Assembly (NCBI GenBank): GCA_012838065.1
Contig: DUPY01000045.1
Location: 1 to 64,000 of the forward strand
Origin: Acholeplasma sp.
Lineage (GTDB): Bacteria; Bacillota_I; Bacilli_A; Acholeplasmatales; Acholeplasmataceae
Direction: 5' to 3'
Length of the DNA stretch: 64,000 nt
Below, one piece after another: positions 6,682-15,456 of the stretch (within the stretch, counting starts at the first letter, position 1; each line of letters starts with the position of its first letter). Under the pieces are notes generated by a model. It was not told the DNA's origin. It saw only the letters and a list, made by a program, of their open reading frames with translations, and searched no databases. The translations under genes were made by a program, and so were the position numbers.

Positions 6682-8403
6682 ATGAATTTTTTAATTGATG
6701 TTGGAGTAAGTGTTGATAGTATACTCTTATTCCTTGGAGGGATTGCATTATTTCTTTATGGCATTGATTTAATGAGTGACTCATTAAAGAAGGCAGCGGG
6801 TAGTAAGTTAAAAACAATTATTGAAAAAACGACAGGAACACCATTAAAGGGGATTTTGGTTGGCACGCTCGTTACAGCATTAACACAGTCTTCCACGGGC
6901 GTTACAGTATTAACTATTGGTTTAGTTCGTGCAGGACTTATGACGACACCACAAAGTGTCGGTATTATTATGGGTGCAAATATCGGTACGACAATAACAG
7001 CGTTTATTATAAGTTTACCTATTGAAGAACTTAGTATGATTATTTTATTTATTGGTGTTGTTATGCTGTTTGTTAAAAATCGAAAAGTACGAAATATCGG
7101 TGGTATTTTAGCTGGGTTAGGGATGTTGTTCTTTGGTTTAGAAACGATGGGCAATGGCTTAAAACCAATTGCGAGTACAGATTTTGCTATTGATATGTTC
7201 CAAGCGTTTTCTAAAGAATCCTTTGGTGGAATTGTGTTAGGTACAGTTTTTGGTACGATTTTTACCGCCGTTGTACAATCATCTTCCGCAGCTATAGGAA
7301 TTTTACAAAAACTTTATGCGTTAAATGATCCTAGCAATGATTTTTATACGATATCCTTAAGAGGAGCTTTACCAATTTTACTAGGATCAAACATCGGGAC
7401 GACACTATCAGCATGGGTTGCGTCATGGGGTGGAAATACAGATAGCAAGCGTACAGCAATTATTCACATTAATTTTAATATTATAGGTTCCATCATATTT
7501 ATAATATTTATCGGGCCATATGACTGGATAGTTCAGTGGATTGAAGACAAGTTCTTAACACCGTACTCTATGGCAAGTATTGCCTATGCGCATGCCGTTC
7601 AAAACGTATTATCAACTGCTATATTATATTTCTTCATTAAACAACAAATAAAACTTGCAAACTTCATGGTGAAAGCAAAAGACGAACGGAAATTACCAGA
7701 ACTTGTATTTGATGAAAAACTAATTAGCGAATCACCAACGATGGCTTTAGACGTTGTTAGAAAAGGTATAAGTTGTATGGGTGAAATCGTTAAAGAGTAT
7801 TATGAAATGGTTAAAGTTTATACGTTTGAAAACAACCCTAAGGTACCAGAAGAAGCAAATATGTTAGAAATCATGATTGATAATTACGATAAGAAATTAC
7901 ACGATTACCTTATTAAAATTTCACAGACAGGTTTATCAAATCGAGATTCCAAACGCCTTTCTAGAAACTTAGACACGATTAAGGATTTCGAACGAATTGG
8001 TGACCATTTAACAAACATCGTTGAGTATTTTGAATTAAGATATGAAGCCAAACAATTATTAAGCGATGCAGGTGCACTTGATTTAAAAGCACTCTATAGT
8101 GTCATTGACTCAATGCTTAGTCGTGCGCTTGAATGTTTACTTACAAAGGATAAAAACCTAGCAAATGAAATTATTGAATTCGAAAAAATTGTAGATAAAA
8201 TGGAGGTAGATGCGCGATATCGTTACATTGACCGATTAAAACAAGGAGAAGTGCCATTTGTCATGTCGGCAAACTTTACAGACGTTTTATCAGACATTGA
8301 ACGTATTGCAGACCATTTAATGAATATTGCATTAAGTGTTATTGAGCCGCTACATTTACCACAAAGTGTATCAACAGGTTTAAAAAAGCATATCGAAAAC
8401 TAA
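6682..8403 (+). CDS. Na+/phosphate cotransporter family protein with C-terminal PhoU domain
   Basis: A 573-aa NptA-type transporter that would import (or export) phosphate with Na+. The membrane part (about 15-330) contains the two inverted repeats typical of the family, each with a QSS motif: TALTQSSTGVTVLTIG and AVVQSSSAAIGIL. Each is followed by a glycine-rich turn (GANIGTT and GSNIGTT). The C-terminal part (about 350-565) is a PhoU-like helical domain with DFERIGDHLTNI and DIERIADHLMNIA. Bacterial members with a PhoU tail are usual at this length. Expression is likely controlled by the leader ORF and terminator just upstream. AAGGGG precedes the start. Monocistronic. Confidence 0.93.
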   Translation: MNFLIDVGVSVDSILLFLGGIALFLYGIDLMSDSLKKAAGSKLKTIIEKTTGTPLKGILVGTLVTALTQSSTGVTVLTIGLVRAGLMTTPQSVGIIMGANIGTTITAFIISLPIEELSMIILFIGVVMLFVKNRKVRNIGGILAGLGMLFFGLETMGNGLKPIASTDFAIDMFQAFSKESFGGIVLGTVFGTIFTAVVQSSSAAIGILQKLYALNDPSNDFYTISLRGALPILLGSNIGTTLSAWVASWGGNTDSKRTAIIHINFNIIGSIIFIIFIGPYDWIVQWIEDKFLTPYSMASIAYAHAVQNVLSTAILYFFIKQQIKLANFMVKAKDERKLPELVFDEKLISESPTMALDVVRKGISCMGEIVKEYYEMVKVYTFENNPKVPEEANMLEIMIDNYDKKLHDYLIKISQTGLSNRDSKRLSRNLDTIKDFERIGDHLTNIVEYFELRYEAKQLLSDAGALDLKALYSVIDSMLSRALECLLTKDKNLANEIIEFEKIVDKMEVDARYRYIDRLKQGEVPFVMSANFTDVLSDIERIADHLMNIALSVIEPLHLPQSVSTGLKKHIEN

Positions 8404-8407
8404 TTAA

Positions 8408-8431
8408 AAAACTCCAGTTCGCTGGAGTTTT
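8408..8431. terminator. bidirectional terminator with UUCG loop
   Basis: A perfect 10-bp stem (AAAACTCCAG with CTGGAGTTTT) closed by a TTCG tetraloop, between the convergent Na/Pi transporter and esterase genes. Confidence 0.92.
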
Positions 8432-8433
8432 GA

Positions 8434-9198
8434 TTATTTTATGAGATAAAGCATCATTTTTTTAACATGATCTTGCCAAAATTGCTCAGTATGTTTACCG
8501 TGAGGTATTAGTTTAAACTTGATGGATTCAACTTTAGTCTTTAAATTTTCATAGGTTTTTTTAGAACTTAAAATATAACGTTCGTTTTTTATAGGGTTGT
8601 TATCACCAGATTCATTACCGCCACAAAGTATAAAGTATCGTTGATTAAGCTTATCATCAAACGTAAGAAGTTCATCTAGTCCATTTTCATTCCACCAAGT
8701 ACTTAATGAAAAGATGCCAATACCCTTAAATACTTTTTGATATTTAATACCAGCATATAAACTTATAAGACCACCAAGGGAAGAACCCGCCATGTAGGTA
8801 TATTCCTTAAGAACCATATAGTTTGACTCAATAAATGGTAAAATTTCTTCGACGATAGATTTTATATAGAGATTACCAAAATAGGGTTTTCTATGTTTAT
8901 CAGAAAAGTTTTCATAGATTCCATCATTGTTAAATGGTACATATTCATCCATACGATAAATCGAATGATCTATACCGACAATAAGTGTAGGGGGAATAAG
9001 ATTATCATTAATAAGTTCTTGAAGTTTGATTGCGGCATCCCAAGTAACGCCTGCATAGGATAATTCGGGAAAAAATAAATTTTGACCATCGTGCATAAAA
9101 AGTATACGATAAGGACCATTTGTAGAATTTGGAATATAAACAGTCAAGCGCTTTTCCATCTTTAAGATTTTGCTATAAATTGTGTGCGTATTAAACAT
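8434..9198 (-). CDS. alpha/beta-hydrolase, esterase family (YbbA/Fes-like)
   Basis: A 254-aa cytosolic serine hydrolase of the esterase-D-like fold that includes siderophore and feruloyl esterases. The nucleophile elbow is GSSLGG (S140). RILFMHDGQNLF (31-42) is the oxyanion region and the C-terminal GKHTEQFW gives the catalytic histidine H236. The acid is probably D199 or E196 in GGNESGDN. There is no signal peptide, so it acts inside the cell. The substrate is unknown. Monocistronic; its 5' side borders the deletion scar that removed the start of the next permease gene. Confidence 0.83.
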   Translation of the reverse strand: MFNTHTIYSKILKMEKRLTVYIPNSTNGPYRILFMHDGQNLFFPELSYAGVTWDAAIKLQELINDNLIPPTLIVGIDHSIYRMDEYVPFNNDGIYENFSDKHRKPYFGNLYIKSIVEEILPFIESNYMVLKEYTYMAGSSLGGLISLYAGIKYQKVFKGIGIFSLSTWWNENGLDELLTFDDKLNQRYFILCGGNESGDNNPIKNERYILSSKKTYENLKTKVESIKFKLIPHGKHTEQFWQDHVKKMMLYLIK

Positions 9199-9331
9199 GA
9201 TAATCTCCTTGTCTATAAATGTTAAATTCGCTTGCCACCTTTATTGAATGGTTCGAGCATATATATATATATATTATATACTTTTATGTATATTATTTAA
9301 AAGCGTTTACATTTTTGTATCAGAAGCATTG
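9199..9331. other. deletion junction with a TA tract
   Basis: Between the esterase start and the first recognisable permease codons lies AT-rich sequence with a (TA)n run at about 9259-9277. The open frame here encodes no recognisable protein. The genes expected upstream of this permease pair (lipoprotein, ATPase and the first half of the permease) are missing, so this is probably the scar of a large deletion. Confidence 0.5.
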
Positions 9332-9790
9332 CATTTTTTTAAGAAAACAACCTTGGGTTATCAACTTCAAGCATCAGGGTTTAACCGGGATGCTTCAAGA
9401 TACGCAGGGATGAATGCGAAGAAGAACATTGTTACTGCAATGGCTATTTCGGGTTCACTTGCTGGTTTAGCCGGTGCAATTATGTATTTAGTACCAGGTA
9501 CAAACTTAGATACATCATTCTATATTTTACCTGGAGGATTTGATGGTATTTCTGTAGCCTTACTTGGTTTAGGAGAACCATTAGGTGCATTATTTGCTGG
9601 TTTATTCTTAGCGCATATTCGTCAAGGCGGTTTCTTCATGCAAATTAATGGTTTTGTACCACAAATTATTGACATGATTATTGCTGCGATTGTTTATGTA
9701 ACTGCTATTAGCACAGGTATACAAATTTATTTACAACACTTGAAAAAGAAAAGACAAGAAAAAATGGCGGAGGTGACTGAAAATGATTGA
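9332..9790 (+). pseudogene. nucleoside-type ABC permease, N-terminal half deleted
   Basis: The C-terminal half of a BPD_transp_2 permease (NupP/YufP-like). Homology begins around FFKKTTLGYQLQASGFNRDASRYAGMN, the conserved cytoplasmic loop, and runs through AISGSLAGLAGAI and FDGISVALLGLGEPLGA to the end. A normal family member has about 350 residues; roughly 150 remain, and the preceding membrane helices are replaced by unrelated sequence. An ATG at 9248 is in frame, but the first 25-30 codons look non-native and lack a good ribosome binding site. The downstream partner permease is intact and its start lies inside this fragment. Confidence 0.8.
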
Positions 9791-10730
9791 TATAATTCAA
9801 TTATCATTCGTTTCCATTATTCCACTATTAATTGTAGCTTTAGGAGGCTTAATCTCTGAAAGAAGTGGTGTAACAAATATTGCCTTAGAAGGTATTATGC
9901 TTATGGGTGCATTCATTGGAATATGGACCATAAGAATTATCGAAGGTGGCTCACTTCCAACACAACTCGTCTTTCTAATTGGTATTATTATTGGTGGTAT
10001 TGTAGGTGCGATTTATTCTATGCTACATGCATATGCATCGATTTATATGAAAGCTGACCAGACAATTAGTGCGACAGCACTTAACTTGTTTGCTCCTGCA
10101 TTTGCAATCTTTACTGCTCGCACAATTATTGGTGGCCAACAAGTTCAATTTAGATCAGTATTTAGAATTAGTGAAGTACCACTTATGAGTAAAATTCCAT
10201 TAATTGGCGATATTTTCTTCAAAAACGCCTTTATAAGTTTCTATCTTGGTATAATATTACTTATTTTGGTTTGGATATTCTTATACAAAACTAAGACTGG
10301 ACTACGTCTTCGTGCTTGTGGAGAAAATCCACATGCAGCTGACTCGCTTGGAATTAATATTTATAAGATTCGATTCTTTTCAGTTGTAGCTTCTGGATTT
10401 TTTGCAGGTATGGGTGGTGTTATCTTTGTTGCGACGACAGCACTTGAGTTTAACGCTACTGTAGCTGGATTTGGTTTCCTCTCATTTGCTGTATTAATCT
10501 TTGGTAACTGGAAGCCGTACCGTATTTTATTTGCAGCAGTGTTCTTTGGTTTAATGCGTACGCTTGCAAACTCTTATATGAATATCGACTTTTTAAACAA
10601 TTTAAATATTCCAACAGAATTTTATCAAATGTCACCATACGTTGTAACATTAATTATTCTTGCATTTTTCTCGAAACGCTCACAAGCTCCAAAAGCAGTG
10701 GGACAAGTCTACGATCAAGGAAAACGATAA
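9783..10730 (+). CDS. ABC transporter permease, nucleoside/BMP-type (NupQ-like)
   Basis: A 315-aa complete permease of the BPD_transp_2 family with eight or more hydrophobic helices. Conserved segments are ALGGLISERSGVTNIALEG near the N-terminus, the TKTGLRLRACGENPHAADSLGI loop and GAGFGFLS-like AGFGFLSFAVLIFGNWKP. The family imports nucleosides in Gram-positive bacteria (lipoprotein BMP, ATPase NupO, permeases NupP and NupQ). Here the lipoprotein and ATPase genes are absent and NupP is truncated, so this gene is probably a relic unless partners are encoded elsewhere. GGAGGTG lies within the end of the preceding fragment; the overlap is 8 bases. Confidence 0.85.
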   Translation: MIDIIQLSFVSIIPLLIVALGGLISERSGVTNIALEGIMLMGAFIGIWTIRIIEGGSLPTQLVFLIGIIIGGIVGAIYSMLHAYASIYMKADQTISATALNLFAPAFAIFTARTIIGGQQVQFRSVFRISEVPLMSKIPLIGDIFFKNAFISFYLGIILLILVWIFLYKTKTGLRLRACGENPHAADSLGINIYKIRFFSVVASGFFAGMGGVIFVATTALEFNATVAGFGFLSFAVLIFGNWKPYRILFAAVFFGLMRTLANSYMNIDFLNNLNIPTEFYQMSPYVVTLIILAFFSKRSQAPKAVGQVYDQGKR

Positions 10731-10731
10731 T

Positions 10732-10757
10732 AAAAAGGCCTTATGGCCTTTTTATTT
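10732..10757. terminator. bidirectional terminator
   Basis: A 9-bp stem (AAAAAGGCC with GGCCTTTTT) with loop TTAT, between the convergent permease and kinase genes. It overlaps the kinase stop codon. Confidence 0.9.
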
Positions 10758-11408
10758 TATTGAGTTAAGTTTATCTTCGATCATTTTTAAAACGGTTTGA
10801 CGGTCATCTATATTATCAACGATGTTGTAATTATCTGTATTAATTACTAAGACCTCGCTTGCTTTATAATGGTTTTTTAACCAGTCCCCATATCCATTCC
10901 ATAGCGTTTTATAATAATCCACTAAACCTGGTTCTAGTTCATATTCACGACCACGACGTTTAATATGGTCAATAACTGTTTCAAATGAACCATCTAAGTA
11001 AACCATAAGTTTTGGTGCCTTTTTTGGTATACCATCGATTTCTGCCATCATATTGTGAAGTAATTTTTCATAGATTGAAAACTCTAAATCACTCATACGA
11101 CCCAAATCATAATTAATTTTCGCAAAATACCAGTCTTCATAAATAGATCGATCAATAACTGCTTTTCCATTTGTTGCGTCTAACGCAGCTTTTTTTATTG
11201 TTTCAAAACGACTATTTAAAAAGTATAACTGTAGTAAAAATGGATAACGCTTAGCCTGAATTTCTTCAGGTGATGCCGTATAGTATAGTGGAAGAATTGG
11301 ATTATCATCCACACTTTCATAATAGATGTTTGCGTTAAAATATTCACTCAAATATTCGGCTAATGTTGTTTTCCCCAACCCTATCATGCCGCCGACAACA
11401 ATTAACAT
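10752..11408 (-). CDS. deoxynucleoside kinase (dAK/dGK/dCK family)
   Basis: A 218-aa kinase that phosphorylates deoxynucleosides for salvage into dNTPs. The P-loop GGMIGLGKTT is at the N-terminus. The DRS motif (IDRSIYED) and the arginine-rich lid (HIKRRGREYE) follow, and YFLNSRFE is also typical. Family length. The start at 11408 was preferred because AAGGGGG lies just upstream of that ATG; an ATG ten codons earlier has no such site. Salvage of this kind is expected in Mollicutes, which lack much of de novo nucleotide synthesis. The exact base specificity is not readable. Its promoter region adjoins the IS element. Confidence 0.88.
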   Translation of the reverse strand: MLIVVGGMIGLGKTTLAEYLSEYFNANIYYESVDDNPILPLYYTASPEEIQAKRYPFLLQLYFLNSRFETIKKAALDATNGKAVIDRSIYEDWYFAKINYDLGRMSDLEFSIYEKLLHNMMAEIDGIPKKAPKLMVYLDGSFETVIDHIKRRGREYELEPGLVDYYKTLWNGYGDWLKNHYKASEVLVINTDNYNIVDNIDDRQTVLKMIEDKLNSIK

Positions 11409-11460
11409 AAAAATCCCCCTTAACATATTTCCATACAATTAGTAAGTTAGAATAATAACA

Positions 11461-11493
11461 GGACATATAGCATAGAGGGTTTCCCTAGTATTT
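11461..11493 (+). repeat. left terminal inverted repeat of the IS
   Basis: It begins GGACATATAGCAT and ends TAGTATTT. It pairs imperfectly, with a two-base gap, with the right end at 12656-12686. It also holds a possible small palindrome, AGGGTTTCCCT. Confidence 0.6.
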
Positions 11494-11524
11494 AAGGTAT
11501 ACTTAAAGAAAGGGGTGAAGCCTT

Positions 11525-11800
11525 ATGCCTAAGATTTATGAAAACTCATTTAAGAACATGATTTGTGAATTGATTTTAAAGCAGCATCAATCAACATTAA
11601 GAACTGCTGAAGAATTTAATGTTCCGATTAAAACACTAGAAAAATGGATTACAGCATATAACAAAGATAATCATGTTTTTGATCCAGACTATTTAAGTCC
11701 TGAACAAAAGATAGCAAAACTTAAACGAGAGCTTAAAGAAAAAGATCAGACGATAGCTATTTTAAAAAAAACGATATCCTACTTAGCAAAGAAAGAGTAA
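11525..11800 (+). CDS. IS3-family OrfA (helix-turn-helix)
   Basis: A 91-aa Transposase_8-type OrfA. A helix-turn-helix (TLRTAEEFNVPIKTLEKWI) is followed by a leucine-zipper-like coiled coil (KIAKLKRELKEKDQTIAILKK). It binds the IS ends and, alone, usually represses. AAAGGGG lies upstream. At codons TTA-AAA-AAA-ACG (11762-11773) an A8 run allows -1 slippage into orfB. Without slippage the frame ends at AKKE. Confidence 0.88.
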   Translation: MPKIYENSFKNMICELILKQHQSTLRTAEEFNVPIKTLEKWITAYNKDNHVFDPDYLSPEQKIAKLKRELKEKDQTIAILKKTISYLAKKE

Positions 11801-12657
11801 CAGTATACGAATCCATTCTTCATCTATCACGTGAATATCCTGTAAGAGCAATCTGTAGAGCATTAAATGTAGGTAAATCAGCTTACTATGAATGGTTCAA
11901 TCGAAAGGATGATAAAGAGGCTATTCTTATTAAGAAACTCATGGATATCCTTGAAATCTACCGTGACTCACATGGGATTTATGGTGCACCAAAAATCAGA
12001 GAGAAACTCGTTGATAGAGGCTATAAAATCGCTGTTAGAACTGTTTCTAAGTATATGAGGATATTAGGTATAAAAAGCGTCTCTAAAGCCTATTTCCCCA
12101 AGAAACAGACGAAACTATCTGAGTCAGAAAAGAAACTTATGATTAATCTGATCAAAGAATTTCCTTTAACTGGTATCAATCAAATATGGACAACCGATAT
12201 CACTTATATAAAGACAGAAACAGAAGGTACATTCTATTTAATCACATTCATTGATTTATATTCTAAGAAAGTTGTTGGATGGAAGCTAGGTAGGGATATG
12301 AAAACTGAAACCATCATTGAAGCATTGAAGATGGCAATACATCAAAGAAAGCCAGATCCTGGACTGATTATTCACTCAGACAAAGGGGGACAATTTAGAT
12401 CATTCTCCTATAAAAAAGAGTTATCCAGGTATGGGGTTATCCCAAGTTATACATCAGTTAATCATTCCAGTGATGAAAATGCAGCACAAGAATCATGGCA
12501 TGCATCGCTGAAAAAAGAATGGTTATCAATTCGAAAGATTTACACATATAAAGATGGTGTAGACATTATTGGAAGTTACATTAAGTTTTACAACACAGAA
12601 AGAATTCATCAGAGTTTAGGTTATAAAACTCCTGTTGAGTTCGAAAATCACCTATAA
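11764..12657 (+). CDS. IS3-family OrfB transposase, made by -1 frameshift
   Basis: The -1 frame runs open from the A8 slippery site to a stop at 12655-12657. The fused OrfAB is expected to have about 375 residues. OrfB has the HTH_21 region (YPVRAICRALNVGKSAYYEW), a second HTH (HGIYGAPKIREKLVDRG) and an rve integrase core. The DDE residues are the Asp of IWTTDITYI, the Asp of IIHSDKGGQF and the Glu of AQESWHASLKKE. No good start codon with a ribosome binding site precedes it; the first ATG in frame is at 11941, inside the protein. Synthesis by programmed frameshift is therefore the best reading. Confidence 0.85.
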   Translation, partial: KKNDILLSKERVTVYESILHLSREYPVRAICRALNVGKSAYYEWFNRKDDKEAILIKKLMDILEIYRDSHGIYGAPKIREKLVDRGYKIAVRTVSKYMRILGIKSVSKAYFPKKQTKLSESEKKLMINLIKEFPLTGINQIWTTDITYIKTETEGTFYLITFIDLYSKKVVGWKLGRDMKTETIIEALKMAIHQRKPDPGLIIHSDKGGQFRSFSYKKELSRYGVIPSYTSVNHSSDENAAQESWHASLKKEWLSIRKIYTYKDGVDIIGSYIKFYNTERIHQSLGYKTPVEFENHL

Positions 12658-12686
12658 ATACTATCGGTTCCCGATAAAATGCGTCC
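12656..12686 (-). repeat. right terminal inverted repeat of the IS
   Basis: The reverse complement begins GGACGCATTTTATC and ends TAGTATTT, matching the left end imperfectly. It overlaps the orfB stop codon. Confidence 0.6.
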
Positions 12687-12783
12687 CCCGGGTTGACTTA
12701 GTTCCCTTATAACACAAATTTTTAAGCGACTCATTCATTTAGATAAATCAAATAAAAATAGAACGTTTTCTTAGTCTTTTATA

Positions 12784-12812
12784 TTGATAAAAAATATTAA
12801 AAGTGCTACACT
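12784..12812 (+). promoter_or_regulatory. possible promoter in the IS/uvrB gap
   Basis: TTGATA (12784-12789), a 17-base spacer and TACACT (12807-12812). Downstream is GAGGTG and a short hydrophobic frame. Confidence 0.35.
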
Positions 12813-12840
12813 TTTCTTGGACTAAATTAGAGGTGTTAGG

Positions 12841-12930
12841 CTGGCTATAATTGTCTTTGTTTCAACGGTCATATTAATGATGATTTCGCTTGTATTTTAT
12901 CCGAAAATTACGATTATAAATAACGAATAA
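12841..12930 (+). CDS. possible 29-residue membrane peptide with CTG start
   Basis: CTG at 12841 follows GAGGTG by 5 bases, and the frame stays open to TAA at 12928. The peptide would be one hydrophobic helix (AIIVFVSTVILMMISLVF) with a short tail, YPKITIINNE. A start at the internal ATG 12877 gives only 17 residues. It could be a real small membrane protein, the end of a deleted gene, or chance. A promoter-like sequence lies upstream. I do not recognise the peptide. Confidence 0.22.
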   Translation: MAIIVFVSTVILMMISLVFYPKITIINNE

Positions 12931-13186
12931 CAATATAACTATTAGTTGAAATGCACGCCTTTTAGTAGATAAGAAATAAAAAGGGTTAGATCAAACTTAT
13001 AAATATAAGAAGGCTTATTATGAGCCCCTTTATGCTGTGTTCATGATAATTTCTCTCAAAATCCTTTCCAATTTCCTAGAAGTGTAAAATGATTATCACA
13101 AACATTTAATCATAAGGTAAAATATAGAACGGTATGCAACCATAAAAAAAGCATTTAAGAATTATTAGTAACTAGGTATACACACT

Positions 13187-13213
13187 AAAAGGCACTATCA
13201 AGTGCCTTTTACA
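13187..13213 (+). terminator. orphan terminator-like hairpin
   Basis: A perfect 10-bp stem (AAAAGGCACT with AGTGCCTTTT) and loop ATCA, weak T-tail. No gene ends nearby, so it probably outlived a deleted gene. Confidence 0.5.
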
Positions 13214-13366
13214 TTTATAACAACTAAACGTGCTGTATGGAAAATACATGAGAATACATTAAGCCCTTTATTCAAATCTTCTAGACAGCCCTCTGCTTGT
13301 TATTGTGCGTAAAAAATGTTAAAATTAAGCGTACTTAAAAGTGACATAAATGCTAATTATCACGAT

Positions 13367-13394
13367 TTGGTTGTAATAAACATTATCTTATAAT
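13367..13394 (+). promoter_or_regulatory. promoter of the uvrB operon
   Basis: TTGGTT (13367-13372), a 16-base spacer and TATAAT (13389-13394), about 100 bases before uvrB. I see no LexA/DinR box between it and the gene. Confidence 0.6.
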
Positions 13395-13491
13395 AGATAG
13401 TTTCAACAAGTATTTATTAGCATTTTTTATTATATTTATGATGTTTACTGTTATAAATAGTCCGATGAAATTTATGAATTGAGGTGTAAAG

Positions 13492-15456
13492 GTGTTTAAA
13501 ATTGTATCTCCATATACGCCAAGTGGTGATCAACCAGAAGCGATAGAAAAAATAGTGAATAACTTTAATAACGGCCTTAAAGAACAAATATTGCTTGGTG
13601 CTACAGGTACGGGCAAGACCTTCACTATGGCTAATGTTATACAAAAAATGGGTAAAAAAACCCTTGTTTTAGCACATAATAAAACCCTTGCAGGGCAATT
13701 ATATGGAGAATTTAAAAGCATTTTCCCTGAAAACAGAGTAGAACTGTTTATTTCGTATTATGACTATTTCCAACCAGAAGCATATGTCGTATCAAGTGAT
13801 ACATACATCGAAAAGGATTCTTCAATTAACGATGAAATTGATGAACTGCGACATAGTGCCACAGCATCTTTATTAAATCGTGACGATGTTATCGTCGTTG
13901 CCTCTGTTTCATGTATCTATGGTATCGGGGATCCTGATGACTATAAAAACTCCGTAATCTTTGCTCGTGTTGGTGAAACATATGGGCGAGATCATTTAAT
14001 AAATAAACTGGTTGAACTTACGTATCAACGCAACGACATTGATTTTCACCGTGGAACGTTTAGAGTTCGTGGTGACATTGTTGATGTTATTCCGGCATCA
14101 GAACGCTCTGAGGGTATTAGAATTGCATTCTTTGGTGATGAAATCGAAAGTATTTTTAAATTTGATGTTTTAACGGGTCAAGTTAAAGAAAAAATAACGT
14201 TTGTAACCATTTATCCAGCAACACACTTTATGACAAATAAAGAAAAGTTACAAAGATCAATTGAACGTATTAAAAACGAGTTACAAGATCAAATAAAATA
14301 TTTTAAAGACCAAGGCAAATTACTTGAAGCACAACGTATTGAAATGCGTACAAAATATGATGTTGAAATGCTTGAAGAAATTGGTATGTGTAGTGGTATT
14401 GAAAATTATTCAAGACATATCGCGCTAAGAGAAGCTGGTGAGACACCATCAACACTAATAGATTTTTTTAATGATGATTTTTTAATGATTATTGATGAAT
14501 CACACGTTACTGTACCACAAGTACGTGGTATGTACTTTGGCGATCGATCTAGAAAGGAAACACTTGTTGAACATGGATTTAGATTACCGAGTGCATTAGA
14601 TAATAGACCATTAACGTTTGATGAATTTGAGAAAAAATTAGATAAAGTTATTTATTTGTCTGCTACTCCAGGTCCATATGAATTGAATAAAGAGTTACCA
14701 GTTGTTGAACAAATTATTCGTCCAACTTACTTATTAGACCCTGAGATTGAAGTTCGCCCTTCGCTTGGTCAAATGGATGATGTCTACTTTGAAATTAAAA
14801 AGCGTGCAGAAAAAAATGAGCGCGTTTTAGTGACAACACTAACAATTCGAATGAGTGAAGATTTAACAGCTTATTTTAAACAGTTAGGATTAAAGGTTGC
14901 ATATTTACATAGTGAAATTAAGTCGCTTGAACGTATTACTATTTTACGTGATTTACGGTTAGGTAAATATGACTGTTTAATTGGTATTAACCTATTAAGA
15001 GAAGGGCTTGACTTGCCTGAAGTATCGCTTGTTGCAATATTAGATGCAGACAAACAAGGTTTTTTGCGTAGTGAACGAAGCTTGATCCAGACTATTGGAC
15101 GTGCTGCACGTAACGTGAATGGTAAGGTTATTATGTATGCAGATAATATAAGTAATTCAATGGATTATGCAATTAAAGAAACTAATCGTAGACGTAGTAT
15201 CCAATTAGCATACAATGAAAAACATAATATTCAACCTGAAACGATACAAAAAGATATTCGTGCGAACATTACTTTAAAAGAAAATATCGAAGTTGATACG
15301 GATACGACTAAGAAATTGACAAAGAAAGTTCTTACAAAGAATATCAAAGCAATTGAATTAGAAATGAAGGAGGCTGCTAAAAATCTTGATTTTGAACGCG
15401 CAGCAACCTTAAGAGACTTACTTTTTGAATTGAAGGCGGAAGTTGATGAAAAATAA
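13492..15456 (+). CDS. uvrB: UvrABC excision nuclease subunit B
   Basis: UvrB (654 aa), the damage-verifying helicase-like subunit of nucleotide excision repair, which works with UvrA and UvrC. Walker A is GATGTGKT (36-43), the beta-hairpin region is [20 protein letters not shown], the DEAD-like box is MIIDESHVT, and helicase motifs VI appear as QTIGRAARN. The C-terminal UVR domain, which contacts UvrC, is [20 protein letters not shown]. Full length. The start is GTG at 13492 with GAGGTG upstream and the expected N-terminus [17 protein letters not shown]. uvrA, often adjacent in Bacillota, is not here; the next genes are an SGNH hydrolase and DegV. Confidence 0.98.
   Translation: MFKIVSPYTPSGDQPEAIEKIVNNFNNGLKEQILLGATGTGKTFTMANVIQKMGKKTLVLAHNKTLAGQLYGEFKSIFPENRVELFISYYDYFQPEAYVVSSDTYIEKDSSINDEIDELRHSATASLLNRDDVIVVASVSCIYGIGDPDDYKNSVIFARVGETYGRDHLINKLVELTYQRNDIDFHRGTFRVRGDIVDVIPASERSEGIRIAFFGDEIESIFKFDVLTGQVKEKITFVTIYPATHFMTNKEKLQRSIERIKNELQDQIKYFKDQGKLLEAQRIEMRTKYDVEMLEEIGMCSGIENYSRHIALREAGETPSTLIDFFNDDFLMIIDESHVTVPQVRGMYFGDRSRKETLVEHGFRLPSALDNRPLTFDEFEKKLDKVIYLSATPGPYELNKELPVVEQIIRPTYLLDPEIEVRPSLGQMDDVYFEIKKRAEKNERVLVTTLTIRMSEDLTAYFKQLGLKVAYLHSEIKSLERITILRDLRLGKYDCLIGINLLREGLDLPEVSLVAILDADKQGFLRSERSLIQTIGRAARNVNGKVIMYADNISNSMDYAIKETNRRRSIQLAYNEKHNIQPETIQKDIRANITLKENIEVDTDTTKKLTKKVLTKNIKAIELEMKEAAKNLDFERAATLRDLLFELKAEVDEK

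Larger units (their letters stand above)
11461..12686 (+). mobile_element. IS3-family insertion sequence
   Basis: An element of about 1.23 kb with overlapping orfA and orfB in the -1 frame, an A-run slippery site and imperfect terminal inverted repeats. Left end 11461-11493 and the reverse complement of 12656-12686 share GGAC at the tip, an internal GGG, and TAGTATTT at the inner end. The termini start with GGAC rather than the TG...CA of many IS3 elements. I see no clear target-site duplication, so the outer ends are uncertain by a few bases. Both reading frames are open, so the copy may be active. It separates the nucleoside-salvage genes from uvrB. Confidence 0.85.
12687..13491. other. gene-poor 800-base stretch between the IS and uvrB
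   Basis: No normal-length gene is visible on either strand. It holds a promoter-like pair with a small hydrophobic ORF (12784-12930), a strong orphan hairpin (13187-13213) and the uvrB promoter (13367-13394). The rest is AT-rich and multiply stopped, and looks like decayed sequence. Confidence 0.6.

Noticed and set aside
9259-9277. CRISPR-like or tandem repeat
   Set aside because: It is a simple (TA)n run only; no spaced repeats are found anywhere in the window.
9248-9790. Full-length 180-residue membrane protein from the ATG at 9248
   Set aside because: The first 25-30 codons are unrelated low-complexity sequence over a TA tract with no ribosome binding site; recognisable permease sequence starts near 9332, so it is a truncated gene.
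11941-12657. Separate transposase gene starting at ATG 11941
   Set aside because: This ATG lies inside the protein; conserved OrfB sequence continues upstream in the same frame to the A8 frameshift site.
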